Source: Gnetum montanum (taxonomy: Eukaryota > Streptophyta > Gnetopsida > Gnetales > Gnetaceae). From it: 31,604 nucleotides of DNA. Under the pieces are notes generated by a model. It was not told the DNA's origin and did not search any database. It saw nothing but the letters and a program-made list of their open reading frames with translations. Each line of letters begins with the position of its first letter. The stretch's first letter is position 1. The stretch spans positions 1 to 31,604 of the forward strand of contig MNCI01014452.1 of NCBI GenBank assembly GCA_015680685.1. Direction: 5' to 3'. Shown one piece after another: positions 19,288 through 28,830 of this stretch. The translations under genes and the position numbers were made by a program.

Positions 19288-20046
19288 TTATGCAGGTAGT
19301 GATGTGTACTTAGAGCGATCCTTGCATTGAAAATTAGACCTTAAGGTGGCTCCTGTTGTTGCAGGTGGGTTGGTACTGGTATTTGTTGTTTTTGTGCTTG
19401 CGGCCACAGTTTTTGTTGTTGCCTTTTGTTTGGCAACGTGTTGGTTCTTGTAAGCCACATAGGCAGAATCATTACTAGTTTGTGCAGCTTGTTCAATGTT
19501 CTTGATGTGTGTGAATTCTTGGCTCAATGTTTGAGCACTCATGTAGTACAGTTCTGACTTGATGAAATCATTCACGACTCCCTTCAGAATCGTAAGCAAA
19601 TACTTTTCAGGGATGGATTCATGAAGTTCGTTAAGGGCTGCACTCCATCGTTGGATGAACTTTTGCATAGGCTCAAGTGGTGCTTGTTTCACCTGTATTA
19701 GAGTGTCTAGGGTTGCTTTAGGCTTTAGGTTGTACTTAAACCTAGTAACGAATTGGTGTAACAGATCCTCAAGAGAGGATATGGAGTTACATGGCAAGGT
19801 TCTGTACCAATCTAAGGCTACGCTCGTTAAGGACATAGCAAACACTCGCAAGATTGTGTGGGGCCAAGCCTGAAGCAATAGAGTTTCTGAACAAAATGTG
19901 ACTAAGTGAGCATTTGGATCTCCCTTCCCATTGTACTTGGTTAACTGGGGTAGTGTGATTCCCTTGGGTAAAGCTAATGGTGGCACTGAAGAGCTAATTG
20001 GATCATTGCGGTAGAAATCTAGTACTTTAATTGGATCATTAGCACT
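19288..20046 (-). CDS. Retrotransposon Gag core (element 2)
   Basis: The minus-strand frame reads NDPIKVLDFYRNDPIS, then from Met at 19986 LPKGITLPQLTKYNGKGDP, AHLVTF, SLTSVALDWYRTLP, SISSLEDLLHQFVTRF and a helical C-terminal part ending in an Ala/Thr-rich tail. This is the retrotransposon-gag capsid-like core, about 150 residues from GDPNAHL on, and would assemble the particle. It is the best preserved Gag in the window. Upstream of 20046 stops occur in this frame, and the roughly 330-residue N-terminal part seen in element 1 is missing; a minisatellite lies there instead. Whether 19986 ever served as a start is unknown. Confidence 0.85.
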   Translation of the reverse strand, partial: SANDPIKVLDFYRNDPISSSVPPLALPKGITLPQLTKYNGKGDPNAHLVTFCSETLLLQAWPHTILRVFAMSLTSVALDWYRTLPCNSISSLEDLLHQFVTRFKYNLKPKATLDTLIQVKQAPLEPMQKFIQRWSAALNELHESIPEKYLLTILKGVVNDFIKSELYYMSAQTLSQEFTHIKNIEQAAQTSNDSAYVAYKNQHVAKQKATTKTVAASTKTTNTSTNPPATTGATLRSNFQCKDRSKYTSLPA

Positions 20047-20126
20047 TAGACTGGTTTGAAGTAGGTGCGAATGTTAGTGAATTCGGCTTTGAAACAGGCT
20101 CGTTTTGTGTGTTTTTTGTTGAAAAA

Positions 20127-20316
20127 ACACTGTAGCGGTATTGTAGCAGCGTAAACACTGTAGCACCGTAAAGCACTATAGCAGCGTAAACACTGTAGCA
20201 GCGTAGACACTGTAGCAGGGTAAACACTATAGCAGCATAGACACTGTAGCAGCGTAAACACTGTAGCAGCATAGACACTGTAGTAGTGTAGACACTGTAG
20301 TAGCGTAAACACTGTG
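20127..20316. repeat. 17-bp minisatellite in the leader of element 2
   Basis: About eleven imperfect copies of CACTGTAGCAGCGTAAA, some with GTAGA instead of GTAAA. It lies between the PBS and the Gag core. Spurious Cys/Tyr/Leu-rich frames arise from it. It contains the AGCGTA core that also marks the LTR minisatellite. Confidence 0.9.
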
Positions 20317-20365
20317 TTTAAACAGGTAACGTGATCAGCGTTTCGATTAAACAAAAACAAGTTAG

Positions 20366-20383
20366 GTCCTCCTTCTAGCGCCA
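20366..20383 (-). other. Primer-binding site of element 2
   Basis: The minus strand reads TGGCGCTAGAAGGAGGAC, five bases inside the 5' LTR end. TGG complements tRNA CCA. The rest does not match a plant tRNA 3' end that I can name, but it is preserved in element 1. Confidence 0.75.
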
Positions 20384-20965
20384 TTTTCTATACCGTCCGA
20401 AATCGTCGGTGTCTGGCTGGAAGGAAACAGAAACCAGGGGATCACCGGACATGCATAGAAGACCCTATCTTCACCTGAGGGAAAACTGGAATTAACGAAG
20501 GCAGAGTACCTTGAGTGCTCCGCACGCGGATCAGGCAAGGATTTCCCCAAACGTACATCGAAGTGCTATACGTTAGGTTATATGTAAATAGTGTAACAGG
20601 TGTAAAGTAGAGCATAAATAGTGTAACTGATGCGAATGGAGCGTAAACGTAAAATAGCGTAAATCGTATACATGCAACAATTAATGCAAAAACTGTAACA
20701 AATTTCAGGAAGAAAATGTAGCAATGCTATTTCAAATGAGAGTTACAATGCACCGGTCTAATGTAGTTGTGGCTTCAACACAAGGTGGACGATTAGCCTC
20801 GGTGGATGCAGGGATAACTGTGGACTGGTTCAAACTGTAAGTACAATGTAGATGCTGTATGCTCAGCGTACAGGGTTGTCCAGCGTACAAGGTTCTCTGC
20901 TCTGGTTCTTAGCATCTCTATTTTTGCTCAAGATTTCCAACCCCAATCTAATGAAAAATTGGGAT

Positions 20966-20975
20966 TTTTATATAG
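20966..20975 (-). promoter_or_regulatory. TATA box in right LTR of element 2
   Basis: The minus strand reads CCTATATAAAAATCC, identical to the left LTR copy. Transcription would start about 30 bp lower, giving an RNA that passes the PBS at 20383 and Gag from about 20046. Confidence 0.65.
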
Positions 20976-21044
20976 GTTTAGATGTTAGACTTAGGTTGGA
21001 TGACACGTGGCGTGTTGACTAGGTGCGAAAGAAAATTACAACTG

Positions 21045-21238
21045 TACAGCGTACAACATGCCAACGTACAGGATGCCAGCATATAGGATGCCAACATATA
21101 GGATGTCAGCATATAGCATGCCAACATATAGGATGCCAGTGTAGAGCATGCCAGCGTATAGGATGTCAGCGTATAGGATGCCAACGTATAGCATGCCAGC
21201 GTACATGCATACCAGCGTAGAGGATGCCAGCGTAGAGC
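21045..21238. repeat. 15-bp minisatellite, right LTR
   Basis: About 13 imperfect copies of a CAGCGTATAGGATGC-like unit, homologous to 14602-14797. Individual copies differ between the LTRs by point changes but the copy number is similar, so little expansion has occurred since insertion. Confidence 0.9.
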
Positions 21239-21291
21239 AAAAATGTACCCAACGTACACACATAAAAATGCTTCATTTTAAGGTCAAAAAT

Positions 21292-21975
21292 TGATTTTTG
21301 AGTACCTGAGAGCTACTGGGGACCCTGGGGAAGGTCCTGGGGGGTCCAGACACTCAGTTCTAGCATGTTTTGACTCATTTTTAGGACCCAAAAGTCTCTC
21401 TACGCTGGCTGCACCCTAGGCGTATACGCTGGGCGTACAGGAATGAAAGACCATCATTTGGAGCCCAAAATTTGATTTTCAAGTGCCTGAGAGCTACTGG
21501 GGACCCTGGGGAAGGTTCTGGGTGTTCATACACTCAGTTCTGGCATGTTTTGACACATTTTTAGGGCCCAAAAATCTCTCTACGCTGGCTACACTCTGGG
21601 CGTATACGCTGGGCGTAGAGGAATGAAAGACCATCATTTGGAGCCCAAAACTGAATTTTCAAGTTCCTGAGAGCTACTAGGAACCTTGGGTAAGGTCCTA
21701 GGGGGTTCAGACGCTCAGTTCTAGCATGTTTTGACTGATTTTGGGGCCCAAAATTCTCTCTATGCTGGCGGCACGCTGGGTGTAGAGGAATGAAAGACCA
21801 TCATTTGGAGCCCAAAATTTGATTTTCATGTGCCTGAGAGCTACTGGGGACCTTGGGGAAGGTCCTAGGGGGTCTAGACGCTCAGTTCTGGCATGTTTTG
21901 ACTCATTTTTGGGGCCCAAAAGTTGCTGTATGCTAGGCTATACGCTGGCCAGCGTACACCAAGGTGTGCCTAGAG
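21292..21975. repeat. Four tandem 170-185 bp units in right LTR
   Basis: Same units as at 14845-15530. Copies two to four again contain the CTGGGCGTA and TCTCTCTACGCTGG motifs. Confidence 0.9.
21941..21956. repeat. 16-bp perfect palindrome in right LTR
   Basis: TACGCTGGCCAGCGTA, identical to the left LTR copy despite surrounding differences. Confidence 0.85.
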
Positions 21976-22196
21976 TATACTTGGTCAAAACCATGTATTT
22001 TGAATCCAAAACTTGTAATTCATGATGCCGGATGCTGATGTAGTCACCTATGGGTCGTGAGGAACTCTCTCTTGTTCAAATATGCTCTGTTTGATGCTAT
22101 TTTTGAGGTTCACAAGTTTCAGTCATGCTGGGAAGTATCATGACTTAGCTTGATTCTTGTCTGAAAGTGCTGGGTCCAAATTTTTGTGGTGTTTCA

Positions 22197-22201
22197 GTAG
22201 G
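22197..22201. repeat. Target-site duplication GTAGG, right copy (element 2)
   Basis: Matches 13939-13943 exactly and directly follows the CA end of the right LTR. Confidence 0.85.
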
Positions 22202-24469
22202 TATTCAAAAAAATAGGTGCATAGCATAAGAAAAACACTACAAAATATAACACATTATCTAAGAATACAATGAAAATAGCTCCACACATACAAAACCTAA
22301 CCTATATACTTAGAAACGTAAGCCAAATTCCTATTGCCTAAGTAAAAAAATACAATGTACTCTTAGATATGTTATAGCATAAATTTAATATAAACAATAC
22401 AATATACTATTGAAATTATAAATATATCCAAAAGGGCATTGGACTCTAATTTTTGATAAAATTCGCTTGTTTTCAATAACTATAGAATAATAAATGTAAC
22501 ATAATTAAAGATCAAATTAAAGTTGGCTTGCAACAAAGATAGGCAAGGAATAGTGCACAATCTCACATAAATACCAAATTTACCAATTTATTTAAACATT
22601 ATAGTATAGAATTATAACTTAATCTGGAAACATAATAATAAAAATAATTAGAATTTAAATAGGAATTTCAATCATTAACTATCTCATCTAAATCCTCCTC
22701 ATCATAACATACTCACTTGAAAATCATAGAAAAACCAAGGTAATTAGTCCTAAGACTAATTAGGATAAACAAGTATCAAAATACTCCCTTATTGATATGG
22801 TTGAAGGGATTAGGTAATTTAAAAATTAGACATATATGATAGTTATAAATAAAAGTGAGTAAAATAAAAAAATGATGATGATGATAGAGATCTAATAGAT
22901 AATTTACAAATTAACTAAAACTCCATGACTACTCACTAACTGTCAAATGTATTGAATGAAAAAATTGTACTTACTAAGCTATTCTTTATGTATAAGCATT
23001 CACCTCACCACCATGATATGCTTCATGCATAGTTGTAACAAATTAGATGACACTCACCATGATATGCTTCAAGCATAAGTATCTAGCTCACTACTAAGAT
23101 ATGCTTCTTGCATAATCCCTGCAAATTATTAATGTTGTCACCAAACTAAATCTGAAGTCAAATAAAAAAATGTCAAATCCAAAATAACTAACTAACTCTT
23201 GGGTGATGGAAAACTGAATCCAAATGCTAAATGAAGCTAAAAAGATTCAAGACCATGAATCAAATTGTAAAAGTTTTAAAGGTCAAACTAAGACAAGATT
23301 GAAAATGTGTATTCTAATAAATATCTAATAATGTAGAAAAATATCAAAAATAGAATCTAACCTCTTAAATCTTGCTTTAAGCTACTAAAAATCCTAGAAT
23401 ATCATTGGTTATTATTTTATGTTTTCATGCGTTCTAAGAAGCTCTAGAAGCTATGGTTTTCATCATTTTGTTAATTTTTAGTTATCTACAAGCTAGTGAT
23501 CATTTTACAAAAGTTGCTTAGTTTTCCTAACTACATCCAAAAATGATGTCATCCATTCATAAGAACCTTTATTATGACCTTGTAATAAGATCATGATGGA
23601 CCAAGAAGGTATCCTTGGAATCTACATCAACATGATAGTCAACTTAGCATGTGACATCTTTTAGAGGATCAAAAATGCAAAAATATATCAAAATCCTAAT
23701 TCTATAGTGAAATTTCAACAAAATTCAAAACAAATATAAAATGCACTCAAAACATTGACTAATATTTTATGCATAATAACAAATCTTAGAAATTGATTAA
23801 ACTACAAAAAATAATTAAATATATTTAAATATAAGAATTCAAGTAATTCAACAAATAGTTATTAAATAAATAGGATTAGAAAAGATATATGTGAATAAAA
23901 AATTTATCAAAATCCTTTAACAAGAGAAAAACATTGAAATTATTCTACCTACAAATGATAGCATTAAAGAAAAGAATCTTTCTGTGGATTTGATCTCCCA
24001 AACAAACACCAAATCATAGGCAAAACTATAGGTTAACAATGGGATCTAAGCAAGAGCTAGAATTATGGCTTATCATAGGTCCTATTTAATAGTGTAGATC
24101 TAGATCTAGCTTCTTCTTCAAACTAGCAAAGTCTCCCTCTCTAGCTCTATCTCCTAGACTTTAGCTATGCACATGGTTGATCTCTCATGAAATAGTTGTC
24201 ATGTATATATTCTTGTTATAGTTTGGTAGCATTCTGCAAAGGGGAGCTCTCATGGGGAAAAGAAAAATTAAAAGTAATTTCTATTTTTAGAAATATTTTT
24301 AAATCCTTTTTCAAACATGGGTTGATACCAAATGTTGGCCTAATGGACATCTCCTATGCAAAAGCTAATAACTATGTCTAAGCCTAATCAATTAACAAAG
24401 TCTAAGGTCAAAAACATAACTAAAAAAAGGATATCAACATAACTAGCAAAAATGATATCATGAGATCCT
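22202..24469. other. AT-rich segment without recognisable gene
   Basis: By nesting logic this continues the LTR (and possibly the flank) of the older Ty3/gypsy element split by element 2. It holds an ATG microsatellite near 22872 and three dyad repeats at 23004-23118. No frame over about 61 codons is open and no LTR end could be fixed. Confidence 0.45.
23004..23118. repeat. Three GATATGCTTC dyad repeats
   Basis: Units at about 23014, 23061 and 23098 read GATATGCTTCATGCATA, GATATGCTTCAAGCATAA and GATATGCTTCTTGCATAA, each preceded by CTCAC. The middle copy contains ATGCTT-C-AAGCAT, a perfect 6-bp dyad. Confidence 0.7.
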
Positions 24470-24486
24470 CTAAAGTATAAACTTAA
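24470..24486. repeat. LINE target-site duplication, left copy
   Basis: CTAAAGTATAAACTTAA recurs without mismatch at 30700-30716, bracketing the LINE coding remnants. Seventeen bases is in the usual range for L1 elements. Confidence 0.85.
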
Positions 24487-25400
24487 GAGAAGTCAGAGCA
24501 TGTGAGCTGTGCATGTGCGGAGGCATCAATAGAGCCACTGGATAATCAAAAGCAGAAGCCAGGCTCAGAAATTACTGATTCATCAAAATGACTGATTTTT
24601 TCATGAAGCCTTTACTACCGAATTCCTTTTTCTACTCATGAATTTTATGGTAGCCTAATCAAGAAGGATGTTTGGCTGCTCAATTTTCAACACTTCCCTT
24701 GTGCACAAGTGCGTTTTCTGCATCTCTATGTCCCAATTTTTACCTGAGCTTTTGTGGAGCAAGCTGGTGGATGTTTTGAGACGATTCATTGGGCTGAATA
24801 CATAGCCTGAATGTGGACGCTGATGCCACCGTAGCTGCAACTGCAGCCATTTTCTGAACACGGACGCTGACGCCACCATAGCTGCAGCTGTGGCCATTTC
24901 TTGAGGGCTATCCAGGTTGGCCATGTCCAACGTCTAATATGGCATAGTTCGTTCTTCGGCTTCATTTTGATGGCTCTAGGAGAATTTTTCTTCATTGGAT
25001 TCATGCAATAGATTTCTGAAACCATTGCAAGTGGGTTGGGTGGCCGCGTGCTATGTTGGGACCACATTGGCCATGGTTGTGTGGTTCCCATTGGTTCGTT
25101 GTTGTGTGGACCACGCTAACTGTTGCCGTGTGATCCTTCTTTCTAGTTTCACATTGCCCAAAACCATCATGCCTTGGGATTTTGTTGTGCCCTACTAAAG
25201 TTCCATGGTCTACAAAACTGCACTGGCCTGTTGAACCATGACTATCAGCAGAGCCGCAGCCACATCCTAAGAAAGCTGCTAATCCATGGCCATGTCCTGG
25301 GGAAGCTGCAGAACCGTAGCCACAGACTCGTGATCTGCAGAAACCCCACGATCTAAAATTTCTAATCCAGGATCCGCAGGACAAAGAACAAACCTATTTC
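24487..25400 (+). other. 5' region of the LINE
   Basis: GC-richer than its surroundings. It contains a two-copy duplication at about 24809-24900 (GGACGCTGATGCCACC and GGACGCTGACGCCACC, period about 48) and a Gly/Pro/Ala-coding simple region near 25240-25340 with repeated AGCCGCAGCCACA-like words. Likely 5' untranslated region and promoter of the LINE. Open frames on the minus strand here are a by-product of this composition. Confidence 0.5.
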
Positions 25401-25479
25401 AGGATCTAGAAAATTAATTTGGGGCTATGGCTAGGTTTTTTTGTGTTGCCATTGAGAGGAAATGAGGATTGTTTCATTC

Positions 25480-26535
25480 ACAATGGCTGATTCATAGGTT
25501 CTACTCTTTCTTAGGGAAGTTCTACTACCCCACCTCCAATTGATTTTCTTTCACTTGATGATATTTTTGAAGTAGTTTCTAAATATTTTGCAACTCGTTT
25601 TATTTTCTTTTAAATTGTGGGGTTCTAACCAAGGTCCCTAAGCATAAACATTTAAGTTCAAAACCTTCTTCAGTCCCAGGGCATTTAGGTTTCTCATGCA
25701 CGATACTACACTTGAAATTTTATTTTAGGAGAACTATCCAATGCCTCTCAAGTTGAGAAGGATCTCTCTTTAAAAACTTTTCCAACAAAAAATGCAACTT
25801 TAATAGCACATTCTTGGAAATTTGACTTTAATATCAAGGATCTAGCTTTTAATATAATTCCTTGTTACGTGGAATTGCCAAATCTTCCACTTGTTTTCTC
25901 ATTTGTGGAGAGAGACATTGTGAGCATCTTGGGTCCTATTATTTCAAAGCATTGTATGGTGATTAATGGAACTCAAATTCGCCATTATTACATTGAACTC
26001 GACCTCACTCTTTGGAAGACCTCATTAACCCTTACTGCTGGGGGAAAACTCTTCACCCAAAAAGTGAACTATTTTTACCTTCCCAACTCATGTAGCTATT
26101 TTCATAGGGTCAAGCATCATATATCAAAGTGCCCCATCCTAGCCAAGAAAAAACAACCTGTAGCATCTTAGAAAACCCATTCCTTAGTTACACCATTATG
26201 CCCACCCTCAGTATCGTTCAAATTCGACTCTCCTTCTCCAACATCTCCACAATCCTCCTCTCAGTCTTGTCCCTCCAAGCCACATAAACAACAATCAAGT
26301 ACTCACACCTCCAACCATGTCATTCCCTATAAGGTAGTCATGGACTCAACCTTGGTGGAGGAGTTCATGGCAGGAAGTGGAAGGAAACGAGTTAAAGCTT
26401 CTTTTAGTTCTATTTCTCCCTTAAGCTCCTCTCCATTAAAGACTTCCATGACACCTATCTCCTCCAACAACTCCTTTGTCCTCCTGTTAGGAACAATGGA
26501 AGTTTATACTTTGACTTTCGAACCTTCCCGTTGAC
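25480..26535 (+). pseudogene. LINE ORF1 remnant (DUF4283 and zinc-knuckle type)
   Basis: The plus strand encodes the RNA-binding ORF1 protein of plant L1 elements. A DUF4283-like stretch reads SWKFDFNIKDLAFNIIPCYVELPNLPL (about 25812-25895), followed by a region ending in a knuckle-like PNSCSYFHRVKHHISKCP (about 26080-26140), where the second cysteine is lost. After a stop at 26169 a Ser/Pro-rich tail runs to the stop at about 26533. The true start is unclear because the N-terminal part has several stops. Confidence 0.7.
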
Positions 26536-26564
26536 GTCTTACCCAAATTGCCCCTTGTTTCTCC

Positions 26565-27319
26565 ATGAACCTCATTTCATGGAATGTTTGAGGCCTTACT
26601 GGTAGGCTTCGATGGAAGCGAGCAGGGAACTTTATTTATAGTCTTAATATAGTCTTTCAAGAAATTAAGGTTTCAACTGACCTTTTATCCTTTTCCACCC
26701 ATTGGTTTCTTCCTCACTCTTCAATCCTCGCAACATCCCATGCGAGCAAGAAAGGAGGCACGACCATTCTCCTTTCACCCTACTAGAAAACTAAAATCCT
26801 TTAAAGTGGTTCCGATTCTGGGCATAGAGTTTCTTGGGCCACCTTCTCTTCCTCACATGGCCCATTTGGTATTTGCTCGATTATGCCCCAAATGACATCA
26901 CAAAACGAGCTCTCCTTTGGTAAGAACTTGCTAATTCTCTTCCCCCAGTGCCTTGGATCTTTGGAGGAGATTTTAATATGGTTAAATTCCCTCAAGATAA
27001 GCTTGGAGGGGTGTTTTTTCAACTACCCAATCTTGAGTATCAAAGTTGGTCCATCTTTAAGAAAAGGTTTTACCTTTCTGATGGGGTGGACACCTCCACA
27101 AGCATTCTCCTTCACAAACTTACCTGGAGAAATCTTCATCTTGGGCAGGCTCACATTTGTAGTAGGTTAGATAGGTTCTATTTCTCCACCCTTTCCTTCT
27201 GGCAAGCCTTCTCCACTACTACGGTTCATCACCATGCCACCTTATCAGACCATCTTCCTATCTCCATCTCCATCAAGATTCATGGCAGCCCTCATCAAAG
27301 AAAATTCCATCTTTTCTAA
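26565..27319 (+). pseudogene. LINE ORF2 endonuclease domain, broken
   Basis: This is the apurinic-type endonuclease that nicks the target for priming. It starts MNLISWNV, then a TGA at 26589-26591 where the family has arginine (WNVRGL-type motif). FQEIK follows near 26655. The frame then shifts before FGGDFNMV (26957-26980), SRLDRFYFS (27162-27188) and SDHLPIS (about 27246). Motif order and spacing fit the exonuclease-endonuclease-phosphatase fold of plant L1 ORF2. It overlaps no other gene and continues into the reverse transcriptase after a linker with more stops (27320-27777). Confidence 0.85.
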
Positions 27320-27777
27320 CTACACAACAATTTTTTTTCTTCTCATGTAGCCCGACTTCTTCTATACAAACTTTGGAATGCCAAACCTAGGCCCCTAAAT
27401 CAGGTGGGTTGGATTAATTGGTGGCATCAGGCTTCATGTCGAGCGCGGAACTTTGCTCGTTTGTATGGTAAGGCAGTGACTACTTGAGCTAGACAAGAAT
27501 ACAATAAAATTCACCTCACTATTAAACATCTCACTAATAGACTAGCTTAAGACCCCTTCAATACTCTAGTTCATGAGGAGCTAGCTAGAGCAAGATTAGC
27601 CTTTCAACATTGGGATGTGTACCGAGCACAAAGTGCCCTAACTAAAAGTTAGCTCACTTGGTTAAATATTCAAGATGAACACTGTAAAGAATTTTTCAAG
27701 TATCTCAATTCTACCTCCCCTTCACACTCATAGACAAAATATCTAGCAATGGTACCATAATTACTGACCACAACAGT

Positions 27778-28830
27778 ATGCTCTCCTTTCTCAAGAATCA
27801 CTATGAAACCCTTTTTACAGCAACCCCAATGGACATATGTTACTTCAAGGCTGCCACCCCCAATTATCCTTGCCTTATCAACTCCACTATGCTACAAAGT
27901 CTTGACGCTGATATCACTCTAGTGGAGCTATAGGTGGCCTGTTCTAAGCTAAGTCAGGGTAAGGCTCCTGGTTATGATAGTTTCCCCATCAATTTTTTTC
28001 AAAATCATTGGGACTTGGTGGGAAATGATCTTCTATAGGTCATTAACGAGGCTATCTTAACTGGTTCCCTTAGGCCCAATCTAAATCAAGGGGTAATTCG
28101 TCTCCTCCCTAAGTCTGGGGATCTTGCTGATATCTCCAATTGGCATCCCATAACTCTCCTCAATGTATTGTATAAAATTTGGGCTAAGTGCCTTGCCTTA
28201 CAACTAAAAAAAATTCTTGGCCAGATCATCTCTCCCCAAAAAATAGGATTTGTTCCTAGTAGATATATTTTAGACAATGTGGTTGTAGCTTGGGAAGGTC
28301 TCAAGTGGGCTGAGGATGATGGAAAATATATTCTCCTAGTGAAACTTGATTATGCCAAGGCTTATGTCAACATAAAGTGGGATTTTATCTTGCAGACCAT
28401 TACCAAACATAGTTTTGGACCTAAGTTCCTACAAATGGTGAAATGCTTATTCTCAGATGCTACCATAAGAATAGCCACTACCTTTGACATTACCTCTCCC
28501 TTTCCAATACATAGGTCAATGTGACAAGGTTGTCCCCTTTCCCCCTATCTCTTTATCATTGCTATAGACTTTCTTTGTCATCAGATTAACATGGACATTC
28601 AAATGAAATTTCTCACTGGGGTTTGCCTATCTTCATCTCAACAAAAGCTCCTCAATATGCACTCCGCCGGCGAATCTTTCTTTCTAATTCAAAACACAGC
28701 CGCCAATTTGCACCACCTCTTATCAAGGGTGGAGCAATATTGTACACTCTTAGGTTCCACTATAAATTGGAATAAATCCTTTGTTTATAGCTTTTCAGGA
28801 AATTACAACCATGTGACCAGCTATAACTAG
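27778..28830 (+). pseudogene. LINE ORF2 reverse transcriptase, catalytic motif lost
   Basis: One frame, with in-frame stops at about 27930 (TAG), 28036 (TAG) and 28522 (TGA), contains GKAPGYDSFPINFF (about 27967), LPKSGDLADISNWHPITLLN (about 28109), GFVPSRYILDN (28249), KLDYAKAY (28342-28365, with the first catalytic aspartate) and QGCPLSPYLF (28525-28554). Where the family has the Y/F-A-D-D catalytic box the sequence reads SAGES (28663-28677), so both aspartates are replaced. The TGA precedes QGCPLSP exactly where arginine is conserved. The enzyme cannot be active. Confidence 0.9.

Larger units (their letters stand above)
13944..22196 (-). mobile_element. Element 2: complete gag-pro-only LTR retrotransposon, 8.25 kb
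   Basis: Two direct LTRs (13944-15753 and 20389-22196), flanked by GTAGG, enclose 4.6 kb. Read on the minus strand the order is 5' LTR, PBS, 17-bp minisatellite, Gag, PFVIKVP linker, protease, hairpin array, a short ORF region, polypurine tract, 3' LTR. No reverse transcriptase, RNase H or integrase motif is visible, and the 1.6 kb after the protease is too short to hold them. It is therefore probably non-autonomous. Hand counts over three 60-bp LTR stretches gave 8, 5 and 2 differences, suggesting very roughly 8% divergence and hence an old insertion. Confidence 0.9.
20389..22196 (-). repeat. 5' LTR of element 2 (right, 1,808 bp)
   Basis: Homologous to 13944-15753 over its full length. The inner end has mutated from TG to TA. 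It holds a TATA box (20966-20975, minus strand), the 15-bp minisatellite (21045-21238), four tandem units starting near 21294, 21475, 21655 and 21824, and the 16-bp palindrome (21941-21956). As the upstream LTR on the minus strand it would drive the gag-pro transcript. Confidence 0.95.

Noticed and set aside
20039-20384. Cys/Tyr/Leu/Gln repeat frames on the minus strand
   Set aside because: They arise from the 17-bp leader minisatellite; the start ATG of one overlaps the primer-binding site.
24655-25384. Minus-strand Gly/His/Ser-rich frames
   Set aside because: They fall within the LINE 5' region, opposite to its coding direction, and follow local simple-sequence composition.
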